This document shows positions 34,558 through 46,764 of a DNA stretch of 64,000 nt, piece after piece. The notes beneath the pieces were generated by a model that did not search any database, was not told the DNA's origin, and saw only the letters and a program-made list of their open reading frames with translations. A program made the translations under genes and the position numbers. The DNA lies in the NCBI RefSeq assembly GCF_025766255.1, contig NW_026516696.1, positions 310,001-374,000 on the forward strand, read 5' to 3'. Every line of letters starts with the position of its first letter. Position 1 is the stretch's first letter. The stretch is from Zychaea mexicana (taxonomy: Eukaryota; Mucoromycota; Mucoromycetes; Mucorales; Lichtheimiaceae).

Positions 34558-36624
34558 CGTATCTCTCTTGTGTTTACTATGGCGGCGGATCACATATGGA
34601 AACAAGCATCGCGGCTCCTCTTCAAGCTGTAAATCGTCTGGCAGCAGATCAAGTTAATCATCACGCGAAATGTCACAAGAGAGATAGAGGTTGTCTGCTT
34701 TAGCGAGACAGGTAAGAATGACTTTACTTGAAATACATACAAGCGCTCGCCAATTTTGGCATGATTTATGTAGGGCGCCGCATGAAAATGACGGGTGATG
34801 GACCGTCCTGCGGGTCATGTCTGTCGCACTTTGGGAAACTGACAAATACGAAATCCCACTGAGCCCTAAAGCAGTTCGTTGCGCGATGCCTTCCGATGTT
34901 CGTGCTATCCATCCAAGTTAAGGTATATAATATACAGCAAGAAAAGGACATGTATTACGCTTCCCAACGACAAAGTAATAAATTATTGTCTTAAAAAAGT
35001 ATCTGATTTGATCGAGCTTTACAAGACAATACCTAAGCGAAAGGCTCAGCTCAAGTCGAAAAGAAGGTTGACCAAGACCAAAGTGTTATTACTTGCCATG
35101 ATCTTTTTAAAGATCGTCACTAGGGCATTCTCTCTTCCTCTGGGCATTAGGAAAAGCTCTATCCTCAGACCTTGACAACTTTTTTACCCGCACCAACAAC
35201 TCGCAAAAGAATTCGCCTGATTCATCAATTTTTTAATTTTCAACAACTCTAGCATCCCCGCATTGTCACAGCCAGCATCCTGCTATAACTTCAGCATCAT
35301 TATCACCGCAATACCTTCATCTTGACTCGACTTATATTAAGTGCACTGTCATCATCATTGCATTGCACCCTCTTGCTATCTTTTTCAGCTCCTCCCAGCA
35401 TTATATCGAGCTGATTTTCCAGTATCATTTAGTATCATTTGTACATAGTGCACCTCAAAATCGTCATCACTACCACGCGTCTCAAGAAAATACTACTCGG
35501 TTATTTGCTTATACTATTTCAAATGTTTCGGGGTTCTGTACACATAGTATTTTATAATATATAAAGCATCGAGCATTTACAGTACAGTCATGACGTGAAT
35601 ATTACTAGTATAAACATATACATTTAGTATCATAGATTGATTTTAACTATAAGTATTGTCAAGAGGGATGTTTGTTGGAACAGAGATTTTTAATTTAAAA
35701 TCAAAACAAAATAACCATTTCACTGTGTAATGTTACTTTGATACATTATCAAATGTACACCACGGGATCGCCTTTCGTCATCCGTACCAAGATAAAGCAA
35801 AATCTGGGTCACCTTTACAACCTATATTACGGACTAAAGTTGCCAGTTATCGTCATATAGAGCTTATAAAGCTTCGCAGAACATAGAGAGGGAGTATGAG
35901 CCTGATACGCTAAAGCTTACACATGCCCACCTGTACATCTATGCCCCACTTGAATGGGGTTTAAGCTGGCCAAAAAAAAAAGACCCTCATGTGAAGAAGA
36001 AAGCAAAGAATGGCATACTACGTCATGTTTGAAATTTTCGGGCTACATTATCACCAGGAACTCCTCCTATTGGACAGCAACGAACGATGCAAGTCTTGAT
36101 CGCAACACCCAATAGAAAGCCAAGTGTCTGAAGCCAAAGACTTTATGCTTTCAATTTTTACAAAAAAGTTCGGTACTGCAGAGCACTTGATCACACAGCA
36201 GATTATGGGTTGAACCATTTTATCAAAATATAGCTTATAAACGAAACAATAAAAAAAATCTTGCGAGTAAAAAATTTAAGGCCGTCGTTACTGCAAAATA
36301 CCGAGCATCCCGGGTCTCCTATGTTTTGTAGAATGCTCAACATATCATTCAAATTATATCTATTTTCAAATGGAACTGTAGCAGGTATTCACATAATATT
36401 GGGAGATGGAAATAGTCTATATAGCTTGACTACAATACATGACTGGAGGTGGCGGCGAGCAATGCATGGCATTGCGATACAGAAAAAAATATAATTTAGC
36501 TGCGCTGCATTATAAAAAAATAAAAGGGAAGGTGCCCGCATAGAAGCTTGCTTTTTCACATTCTTTGTTTTTTTCTTCCTTTTTACCTCCCAACCCTCCA
36601 ACAGCTATAACAAGCAATTCGCCC
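34558..36624. other. Non-coding or degenerate stretch
   Basis: No supported gene. A short plus-strand segment near 34780-34870 has a Cys pair (GDGPSCGSCL), but it neither extends nor joins to other exons. The end of this stretch holds the promoter of the hexosaminidase gene, with an A/T-rich TATAAAAAAATAAAAG at about 36510-36526, roughly 110 bp upstream of its ATG. Confidence 0.4.
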
Positions 36625-39600
36625 ATGACCGCAAAAAGAGCGTTGCTTTTGGCGGCGGTGGCCATACTCCAACCATCCATCACTTGGGCGCTCCAAGGGG
36701 CGTTCTTGTGGCCTATTCCGCAAACTGTCGAATCTGGAAACATCGATATCAACTTGGACGTATGTTGTTCTTTTTTCCCTGCAGCCCTTTTGAAACCAAC
36801 ACGGTGGCAACAGCAGTACGTATTTGAACTCTACTCATATAAATAGCATGGTTTTCAACATAGCCAAGCTTCAAGATCCTTGCACCCAAGGAGTTGGACG
36901 AAGCTGTGTCGCGCTATACTCAAATCATCTCTCAAGAACGATGGGTGCCAGTACGTATCTTTCTTGTATATCATTTTAAGAAAAAAGAGAATCATTCGTG
37001 TAAAACTAAATGCTTGCCACAACTGCATATCTCCTTTTAGGTGCAAACACCCGATCCTTATAGGGACACGGAAGCATATGTTGCCGGTCAACGCAGGGTG
37101 AAGATCGCTGCATCCACTTTGAAATCGCTGCAGGTCACTGTAAAGGATCCTACGGTGGATCTTGCATTTGGTGTCGACGAGTCGTATGTGTTGGATGTGA
37201 ACGGTGTTGGCAACAAGGCTACGCTGCAGTCTCCCACGGTATGGGGTGCCCTGCGCGGTCTCGAGACCTTTTCTCAACTTGTACAAGCGCGTTCTTACGA
37301 CGACATGCCGATCCAAGATTATAGCGATGATGAGGATGATATCGCCAATGACACTATGGCAGCCGATATGTTTATTCCAGAAACACCTATCCATATTGAA
37401 GACGCGCCTATGTTTTCTCATCGTGGATTGATGCTGGGTATGTAAAAAAAAAATAACATGAGTGAGAAAAGAGGGGGGGGGAAATGACGGTGGCGGTTGG
37501 GGCCTCTTGAGGGCCTGATTGCATTTCATCTCACTTTGTTTGTTTGCTTACTCACTGTGCAATCTATACACACCTCCCGCTTTTGGAAACAAAAATAAAT
37601 ACTTATTAGACACGTCAAGAAATTATTTCCCCGTCAAGGACATCCTGAGAACGCTCGATGCTATGGCATACAACAAATTGAATGTACGGGAGGGATGGTT
37701 TAACAAGAAGAGGGGACATCCTTTTTTTCTCTACAGGCAAAAGGTGTAGTTGTTATTCCACATCTTTAAAAATACGTCTATTTCTAGGTTTTCCACTGGC
37801 ATATTACCGATTCACAAAGTTTCCCTCTACGACTGGAGAGTGCACCAGAACTCGCACAGCATGGCGCCTATGTCATGAATAATAGACGATTTGTGTATAC
37901 AAAAAATGATATCAAACGAATCGTACAATATGCACGAGCCAGAGGTATTCGCGTCATTCCCGAGATTGACATGGTAACAAAGGGGCGGTGTAGAAAAAAC
38001 CGCACAGACAGATTCTAAAAGAGACGGTGCACACACTAATTTGAACTTGTACTAACGAACTATGCTATTGTAATGTTGCTAGCCCGCGCATACTGGCTCG
38101 TGGGGTATGGCACACAAAGATATCACGTATGTAAAAAAAAATAGAGCGGTTGGAGGGGGCGGTGCCAAGTTGAGATGATGCCTTTGTGTGGATGTGGTTC
38201 GGCTCAACGTTTTTTGAGAAACACACACATATAGAACATGTCTGGGTCGATTCTTTTTGGACAAGAGCAACAAATGGAGTGACCGCTATGCAGCCGAACC
38301 AACGACCGGTCAACTCAATCCAGTATCCAACAAAACCTATGAAGTGGTCAACAAGGTAATCACAGAAGTATCGACATTGTTCCCCGATGCTTGGTTCCAC
38401 GGTGGCGGCGATGAGCCGATCTACAAGTGTTGGGAAGAAGAAGAGTCAGTGCGTGACTACATGCAAGAACACGGTGCCACCGGGGAAGACTTGCTGCACA
38501 TGTTTTTGGACAAGGAGCTTGGATTTATTCGCAATAACAGCAAGACTGCTATTCTGTGGGAAGGTACACACACTATCTGCTTCATCTTTTCCATCTATTC
38601 AACTATGAGCATACTAAATAGTTATCCCTCTTCACTCAACTGAATAACTCTTTTTTTTTTTTAGATTCTGTTACCAATAACAACTTGCCCATCCCCAAGG
38701 ATGTGGTACTGCAAGTGTGGGTGAATGCAGTGACTGAAGCAGCTAAAAAGGGTTACAAGGTGATTGCTTCGCATGCTAACTTTTGGTATTTGGACTGCGG
38801 TCACGGTGGATGGACGTGAGTATATACGTGTCAAATGGAAACGTGGGGGGCGGGGGATGCGCAGTCCCACTGTAAATTCCTAGTAGTTCAGAGAAGAAAG
38901 AACATGTAGAAGAAACTCACAACATCTGAAAAAAAAATTCACGCACAGTGGCAACGATACGTCCTATGATGAACAAACCCAACCCAAGATTCCAGAGTCA
39001 CTTGCCCAAGAACTGGATAGACATCAGCTCACAGACAATTACCGACCTTCTAACTGGGGAGGATCCGGTGGTGATTGGTGCAGTCCGTTCAAGACCTGGC
39101 AACGTATCTACAGTTATGACATGACTTTTGATCTGACGCCTGAAGAAGCCAAGAATGTATTGGGAGGTGAAGTCGCGTTATGGGCTGAACAAACAGATCG
39201 TGTTGGTCTTGATGGGCGCTTATGGTATGTGTATGCCCGACCTGTTCTAACACATGGGAGAGGAAAAGCAGAGAGAGAAGGAAGAAAATATTCTGTACAT
39301 CTCTCTCTCGCTTTCCCCATATTTCCCATCTTTAACCATCCCCTTTTGCCCAAAGAAAGCATTACTGGGGATTTCGTTTGTTCTCAAGTGTTCTATGCAA
39401 AAAAGAGAAAAAAACTAAAACAAATTACTGTTCTATGGATATTGTTTAGGCCACGGAGCGCAGCCGCGGCAGAGGTCATGTGGTCAGGGCGTCGCGATAA
39501 GAACCAACAGCAGCGTGATCTTGGCGACGCCATGTTGCGAATCTTTGACTGGCGATACCGATTAGTGAAACGAGGCATTCAAGCTGAAGCACTTCAGCCG

Positions 39601-39896
39601 CTTTGGTGGTAATGGTTTACTCTTCTTTCTCTTTTATGCGTGAAAAAAAACAAAACTTGAACCTGTATTGTTCGCTCTCGAGTTAGAGAGAGAGAGAGAG
39701 AGACGAGGAGGAGGAGATGTGTGTTAGTGTGTGTGTTTGGTGGGGAAGAATAGTAATTAGTAACATGACAGCTTTTACACTAACTTTATAATTAATGGTT
39801 TTTCCGTAAACTATCGTTATTATCATTATTATTGACAGTGGCCAAAACCCTTTCATGTGTGATTCCACATATCCGGATGCGTTCAAGGAAGAGTAA
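36625..39896 (+). CDS. Secreted GH20 beta-N-acetylhexosaminidase
   Basis: Eleven exons (36625-36759, 36864-36950, 37041-37437, 37610-37683, 37788-37973, 38083-38126, 38235-38563, 38665-38815, 38949-39224, 39450-39608, 39839-39896) keep phase throughout and give 631 residues. The enzyme removes terminal GlcNAc/GalNAc from chitin oligomers and glycans. The N-terminus is a signal peptide ([18 protein letters not shown]), so it should be secreted or enter the secretory route. The zincin-like N-domain is followed by the GH20 barrel: [47 protein letters not shown], and the catalytic Asp-Glu pair in WFHGGGDEP (about residues 367-368). ANFWYLDCG and [12 protein letters not shown] lie near the end. 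The length fits fungal family members. A likely role is cell-wall turnover or chitin nutrition. Confidence 0.92.
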
Positions 39897-40378
39897 AAGC
39901 CTCTCACTATCTTTGGAGATGTGGGTTTTACCATCATCTTGTTTTTATCGCAGCAATGTTAGATGCAAGGTTACAATAAAGCAACAACAGTCTTAAACAA
40001 TTGGGGGATGCATATCATTAGAAGAGAGAGAGGCGTCACCGTTTATATCTAATAACAATGGAGGGTTCGAGCATAAAGAAATTCTAGGAGCAGCTTAAGA
40101 TAGATTTGCCACGTCGATGGACATGTTATCGCTTATTTGAGCCAAATGTCAAATTGAGACAAGCCCATGAAAAAGAGCGATATACAGTAACTGGCATGAT
40201 GGTTGAATTCTGACGATGATGTGAGAGAGAGGGCTGTGTGACAGCTGCTGCTCTCCCCAGGGTCTGGACCCATCCACACACACAAGAACGTGTATAGTAG
40301 CAATAAGAGAGAGAGAGAAAAAAAATCCCTTTCTTTTTACATCTTCCCCTTCTCTCTCTTTCTTTCTTCTTCTCTTAT

Positions 40379-40410
<32 letters not shown>

Positions 40411-41656
40411 TGTCCATACACCTTTTTATTCCTCATCATCCGAGAAAATGTATGCTTCTAATCCTACCACGGCGCCCATGCTTTGTTGCTATCTTTGCGG
40501 GTCCTGTAAGCAAAAAAAACCCCATTTCTTGTATTCCACATATTTTACTGACCGGAATGGAAACCGTGAGTAGATGCTAACGTATTTGTTATACATACTG
40601 CTTCTATATATATATATATAAAAACCCGCCCCCACGTTGCATGCTTGTATTACCTAATCAAGCCAAGCACAAGTCTAGCGACTGTGTAAGTTTACCCCAC
40701 ACACACACACAACATCTGGCATTTATTTTATTATCAAAGAGTCCAATAGTTCATAGAACGATTGAACTAACAATGATGAAACATTTACTGTATACGTAAT
40801 TAATTAATCGAAAACACACATCGGGTTGTTGCTCCAACACACAAACTCAATATAGCCTTTGTAAGTTCATTTGTAAAAAGGCAGTTTTAAAAACCAAGTC
40901 AATTAAACTCTGTGATGCATCTCCACTCATCTAATATGATAACTATATATCTCGGCAGGTATTGTTTCATGCCTTACCATTGTCACCCGCACGCACGACA
41001 TCCGCAAAAGAAATCTTGTGGCACCACAGACATCACTTTGTAAACGACGGTCCTGAAGTCTCTTTCTATACTCTCCCAAACGATGAACTACCGCGGATTG
41101 CATATCACTGATACAAACACGCACCCCATGACAGCTCGATGAATTGTTTGGTGCAACCATTTTCTTTTTTCCATATTTTGCATACTATCATTTTTTATCA
41201 ACAACCGCCTTCTCACACTCTATAGCAGCTCATTTTCCACTTGAAGAAACAACAACAATCGCACACCACTCAAAACGCAACCCGAAATGTACAAACAATT
41301 ATAATTTAGTAGCATATTACCCTTTCTTTTTTAAATACTTTTTACTCAGCAGTGTTATCCATCATTGTGTCAGCATATAATGCTCTGTATACATACATAT
41401 CAACATAAAATTCTTTCTCTATTATAGCTATCCACTATGCGTAAATAGTCTTGCTTCCATACCATCTCTTTTATGTTCTCAGTATATGCAGGAAACTGTC
41501 ACATAGAAAATAGTGTGTGATATTTGTATTTGGAGAGACGACAAAGTGTGGGTAACTCATTGGCTTAAAGGGTCGGTGTGAAGAGCAAAAAAAAGGAATA
41601 GAAAGGTATATACATGTTTACATGGCAAGTAGGAGAAAAAGAGAACTCTTTGTCTT
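39897..41656. other. Intergenic region with microsatellites
   Basis: No gene recognised. It contains a (CT)n run at about 40385-40411 and a shorter (AG)n run at about 39685-39703, the latter inside the last intron of the hexosaminidase gene. Both flanking genes end here (convergent), so 3' untranslated regions are expected. Confidence 0.5.
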
Positions 41657-43159
41657 TTAAGCGGTGCTCGCAGCATTACGATAAGGAGCAAAGTCTTCTT
41701 CAGTGACAGGAATAGGGTCTTGGGCCGAAGCCATGTTGCATTGTTGAAAGATACGGACATCCGTCTCCTTCAACGAGCCCACCACGGAATGCAAGACGCC
41801 CCGGTTGTGGAAAAAGACCATATCACCATCCTGCCATTCATGCGCATAAACGTTTTCCGGAGAAATAGCAGGCCGTTGCATCTTGTACAACAATTCACGG
41901 ACCTTTTCAAGATCACCCATGGGCTTACCATCAATGATCAAGTCCTGGACGGCCGCAGGATGCACTTGCAGATGGATCTTGTTCGTGACAGGATTCTTCC
42001 ACAGCATGGGGTAGATTTTGATGGCTTCTTCTTCAATCGGCGGCAGTTCTTCTTGAGACAATTCTTTGCCTTCACTGACCATGCCGAGACCCGTCGATCG
42101 AGATCGTGCCTTGGACATCCACAAGTAGGGGTGAGGTGCGTATTTGACCTTGGTACGGAATGCCAACTCCTTCAAGTCCGGTGGCAACAGTTCGAATGCA
42201 TGTTGGCCCGAAATGACTGCATCATCAAAACAATTCTTTTTTTAGTAAACCCACCATGGGCAAAGCCGATGAATCCCCTCTTTTTTCCCCCTCTGTCTAT
42301 CCTCGTCTCTCGAAATACCCCACTCCCCCCCCCCCGGGTTTATGCATCCAAAGTGTGTATGTTCACTTACAAGCAGTGGTACCCAATTGAACATCCAATG
42401 TATCATCAGTGCCATCGTCATATACAACAGTCTGTCGTCGGGGTTCCTAATCAAAGAAAGGGAAACACGTCAATACCTGTCTCGCATTTTATATAAACAC
42501 AAATGCATGATAAACGCCCATTAATCACACTCTTTCTCGGGAGTTACTTACAGGGTTCTTAAAGCCAAACAAGCTCGTCACCTTGGGCGGGTTCAACTTG
42601 TAAAGCGCAGCATCCATATGCCATCGATAAAACCGGGTTTTGCCAGCCTCTTCATCCTCCTTGGCCATGACGGTCTGGTGAAACACCTTGTGATGTGGAT
42701 GGGTCAATTGACGTTCCTCGACGCCTTGGTAGTTCTTGACCAAGCCATGGCCAAGCAATTGGACTTGAGGCACCTCGGGCAAGGGGGACAGATCACGCGC
42801 AATCACAGATTGTTCGGCACGGTGCTGCTTGCCGTGGCCGTAGGTGTCGACCTCGGGTTCGAACCGTTTGGTGATATTGTATTGTGTTTGGGGCTGTACA
42901 TGCAATTGGTTACGGACAACAACGACCTGGTGCGTGTACACAGCTTCTTGTAACTTTTCAAAGTCGTGGTCTGTATAGGGTCATTGTATTTCAAAAAAAG
43001 ATGGGGAGTGTGAATAACCAGAAAGATAAGGAAAAGGTTTTCCTTTTCTTTTTTTTTTTTACCTGTTAACTTTTCGAGATCCAAGTCGTTGATCATGGCA
43101 CCAAAGTCAACACCGCTTTGAGCAGCAGTAGGCTTGATAGGTTCAATAGTGAAAGTCAT
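41657..43159 (-). CDS. xanA: Alpha-ketoglutarate-dependent xanthine dioxygenase (XanA type)
   Basis: Four exons on the minus strand (43159-43063, 42970-42552, 42446-42371, 42216-41657) give 383 residues. The protein belongs to the TauD/TfdA Fe(II)/2-oxoglutarate dioxygenases. Fungal XanA of this group converts xanthine to uric acid, replacing xanthine dehydrogenase. Supporting features: iron ligands in WHMDAALYKL (His about 150, Asp about 152) and in FFHNRGVLHSVVGS (His 340), the XanA-like block TVVYDDGTDDTLDVQLGTTA, and KVKYAPHPYLWMSKARS. The length matches XanA. No targeting signal is seen, so it is probably cytosolic. Upstream DNA has a TATA box and several GATA-factor sites, consistent with nitrogen control. 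A related TauD-type enzyme with another substrate cannot be excluded. Confidence 0.82.
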
Positions 43160-43220
43160 GATATTCAAGTAGAGGAAAGAGCAAAAAGTCGAAAAAAACC
43201 ACCAAGGTGATGGGGTGCCC

Positions 43221-43230
43221 CCTATTTATA
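43221..43230 (-). promoter_or_regulatory. TATA box of the xanthine dioxygenase gene
   Basis: On the minus strand TATAAATAGG lies about 62-71 bp upstream of the ATG at 43159. A CCAAT word is present at 43272-43276. Confidence 0.55.
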
Positions 43231-43289
43231 CGCACATACAAACTGCATTGAGCGTATAACATGACCCTCAGCCAATAGGCGGGCTCATA

Positions 43290-43450
43290 TAGATAATCCG
43301 GCAGCGTGGTTGTAGTCGCTATATTATTGCTTGTCTCCCCGCTTCGGGAAATTCGTCTTTGTCGTTGTTTTGTCCAGCTCCTATCTTTCGTTCATCGTAA
43401 ACTCGATTTTACATATAAAACAAAGAGATAAGACTTTCTATTTATCTAAC
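43290..43450 (-). promoter_or_regulatory. Cluster of GATA-factor sites upstream of the xanthine dioxygenase gene
   Basis: HGATAR-type words: AGATAA at 43291-43296, AGATAG on the minus strand at about 43381-43387, AGATAAG at 43426-43432, and AGATAA on the minus strand at 43442-43447. Nitrogen-metabolite regulators of the AreA type bind such sites. The region also lies 3' of the FANCA-like gene. Confidence 0.4.
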
Positions 43451-43930
43451 TACAATGTATCTCTTTATTTTATCACTTTTTTTGTTGTCGTATGCTTTTC
43501 AGGAATACTTTCTGTACGAAGGCATATATACTTTTGCTGATTTACAGCGTATACCTTCTTTTCTCTCTTGTAAAAGCACATGGATCTAACGCATGAAGAA
43601 AAGAATTATAGAGATTTGCAGTTATACGTTCTATGTTCGATCAGTCGATATTTTTTATGCGTCTTTCCACAAGTGACCCCATCTGGAAAAAAAGCTTCTG
43701 GGTTCCGGGCGTGTGTATAATGGAGCACCAGAAGTCCCTTTTGACAGTGTCCAGCCAATCAACTTGCGTATGTACTGCCTGTACTGGAAACTTTGTAAAA
43801 ACCCAGCATTTTCGGGTTATATACATATTCTAATATTCTTACCAACAGAGAGCAAGCATGATAGGTGAATTGGATAACGTGGGTAGTTGATTGCGCTGTC
43901 ATGTTCTATATAGATGGGAAACCACCCTTT

Positions 43931-46351
43931 TTATTTAATTTGTTGTTGTTGTTGTTGTTTGAGATAGTCATTATATACTTGATCTGAAATCTTTTTGCGC
44001 TCTTTTAAAGCCGCCATCAATTGATCCCGTGCCAAAAGCAAATCACTGTTGCCTTGCCACTGTAGCAGCGCTGGTAAAAAGGTCTTTTTGAACCACAGTG
44101 GACGAAAGATGGCATCTTCCAGTAAACTTTTCGGTATCAATCCGGATTTTTGGAATGACGTCAAGATTGTTTCCACCGTCTTTTCTTGTGTTGCCATGTT
44201 GCCCGCACCATAATGGCTATTCCCATTACCGCTTGCAGCAGCATTTTTACTAATACCGCTACTACTACTACCTCCAATGCCGAGGTGGTGATTATTAGTA
44301 CCTGCTTGATGATGATGATAGCGGTCCTGTTGTTGTTGTTGTTGTTGTGTGATTTGAACCGGCTGGTATATTGATGTTGGATGCGTTCGTAAAGATTGAT
44401 CCAGCTATCATTATTTTCGCAGCACATTGTCAGCACAACCCATTTTACATATACAACGCTTTCTCCTTGATGACACTTTAAAAAAGGATAGAAACTGCTA
44501 CTGATGTCTTACCCCAAGCTCCATCAATCTGGTTTTCACTGCAGATATGAACTTTTGAACAGGTAAATGCCTATCGCCTTGTAATACTTTGCCATGCATC
44601 TATACATACATATATATATATTTAACATTTGAAAAAATAACATCACATATGGATGGTCGATTGTCAGTCAACATGGGGCAGGGGAAAATGGCAAGATAGA
44701 CGTATACCTGTAACACGGCGGGTATATCGCTGCTCACCAGAGATTCCAAGAATTCCAGAAATTGCTGGCCCATGCGGGCGGTATGAAGGTGTGTTGACGC
44801 TGGATCAATAAACATTTGCTACGTTCCCCCCATAATAGTTAAATATTAGAGAAAAAGAAATGCCCCAACCACAAAATCCATCCTCTTTCCATTGACTCTA
44901 TACCTGAAACCATTTTGGATACCGTAATCCCAACATGTGTTCACCTGCATGCAGTAACAAGAACTGAACCATGGTCATGACGATTGCCATTCTTTCCTTG
45001 TCTCGAAATCCGTTGGTGACAATCGCTGTGGCAGCATCGTTTAGTTCTTGGAGCATATCGGTAGCTTTACCAATTTCATAAGCTTCAGACACATCTTGGC
45101 ATATGCACATGTATAATCCAAGCATGAGCCGCAAGTGGATGGATGATAGAGACTATAATGGAACAACAACAAGGGTCAGCCCCGGTGTTTGATTATTACT
45201 ACACAAACATTTTGGTTGTGCTTGCCGTTTCTGGTAATAGTAATGTCGATGGATGGATCCATTCAGTCAAGTGTCGCAATACAGGTCCATGGATCAACAA
45301 GGTTCGTTCATCTTGTGCGTATGTAGAAATGTATTTTTTTTGTCAGTGTCATTCACAATGGATGAATCTTTTTTCTTCCTGTTTTACCTTCTACTGGCAG
45401 CTGTTTTGCTTTCATGCCATCCATCTCTGGGTCAGGAGCAAAGAGTCGATTTAGTACATGTGTTTTCACCATACTGCGCCGTTCATCTTGAGAAAACATC
45501 TTGAGCCGCTGTGGATCGTGCATGATAACAAAGAATTGTTCCATGTGATGACATCTTTTCGCATAAGCTTTCTTGTCGTTCCTGACGAGGATCAGGAGGA
45601 GGGTCAAGAAAAAAGAATGTCAGTTTACTTTAAGGGGGGTCCCTAAGTTGATGGTTGAACAGGTGTGTCACTTACGCTAACGATGATGACCAGACCGAGC
45701 GCATGGTTTCCATTTCTTCGTCAATCAATGCATGGATAGCATCCCATCTTGATTCCACAATCATTGCCTCGACATAGTCTATTTCACACAACACAAAAAA
45801 TAAAGAGTATTGATATTTGTTGGGGAGGGAGGGAGGCTATCACAAAAGACAAAATAGAACGAACCTCGATAGGCTGCTAATGAAGGAGGCACCATGCATA
45901 TCAAGTGTTGACATTGATCCGTCAGCCAGTGTAACTCGGCTCCAACTATCAAGGTGCCAAGCGTCAAACACGTGTCGCGTGCCAATGCGTGATACACAAG
46001 TAACGGAGAGGATAGCGTGGTTGTTGATACCAACAGCTGATCTAACCAAATGTCCACAAACGCCTTTTCAGAGAACCGTAAACTGCGTTTGCACAAGCCT
46101 ATTTGTCGTGCCAGCGCCAGTAGGCAGTCGTCTTGTTCTTCTTTTTTGTTACTGGGCTCAGTGTCCTGATGCATGTGTGTCGTGACATGGACCAGTCGTT
46201 GGGCTAATCCTGCTGTCGTGTCCAAGTCTTTTGTTATCGCATGACACATTGTCGTCGGATTCATACGTTGTTTCTTCAAAGGAGACGTCGATAGTGTTTT
46301 GCGCCGATCGCAATGGGTGGTGCGCGTGGGTGGAATGAGCGACACGTTCAT
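43931..46351 (-). CDS. FANCA-like Fanconi anaemia core-complex protein
   Basis: Seven exons on the minus strand (46351-45865, 45778-45676, 45581-45395, 45152-44904, 44818-44708, 44599-44513, 44404-43931) keep phase and give 565 residues. The C-terminal third resembles the middle of animal FANCA in order: a segment FISAVKTRLMELG, then VETILTSFQKSGLIP with KSLLEDAIFRPLWFKK, then TFLPALL followed by ALKERKKISDQVYNDY. In animals FANCA belongs to the nuclear core complex that ubiquitinates FANCD2/FANCI during interstrand crosslink repair. The N-terminal part (DRRKTLSTSPLKKQR, LLALARQIGLCKRSLRFSEK) is basic and helical. A polyQ run and a Gly/Ser/Asn linker occur before the FANCA-like block, and the protein ends in another polyQ. 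It is much shorter than animal FANCA and lacks the C-terminal half. The donor of exon 3 (CCA|GTAGAA) is weak. Confidence 0.6.
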
Positions 46352-46764
46352 ACAGGCCCCAATTTAAATAAAAAAAGAATCGTGTAAAAAAAGCAGTACA
46401 AAAATTGAAATAGACACTCTCTTGTCAAGACCTATCAATACAAAGAAAACGAATGCTGTTGAAACGTCGGATCAGGATTGACATGGTCTGTATCCTGGAC
46501 ACACACATTAGTGAAGGCTCACCAGGTGTTACAAATCAATGACACCGGTCAAGATATCCATTCTTTTAATCATCTGTTTGTTTTGATTATTATTATGAAG
46601 AGGAAGAGGAAGAGAGAGAGAGAGAGAGAGAGAGCGGGATATGATGATGTAGATAATAGGGTAACAATACAAGATTCCTTTTAAAACAAGTAGTTGGGTT
46701 TCATGAAAGGAAAAAAAAAAAGGAGGGCAGGAGGGTATGTTTCTTTGTTGGTGGTTATCATGAT
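46352..46764. repeat. Intergenic stretch with (AG)n microsatellite
   Basis: Short spacer between the FANCA-like gene and the Vip1-like gene, with a GA-rich run at about 46593-46634. It should contain the promoter of the FANCA-like gene and the 3' end of the Vip1-like gene. Confidence 0.5.

Noticed and set aside
36760..36863. A short 25-nt intron in the hexosaminidase gene (acceptor at 36784)
   Set aside because: Too short for an intron and leads to an immediate stop. The acceptor at 36863 gives a 104-nt intron and keeps the reading frame.
41720..42496. 258-codon plus-strand open frame
   Set aside because: Antisense to exons and introns of the xanthine dioxygenase gene, whose motifs and phase-correct introns are much stronger.
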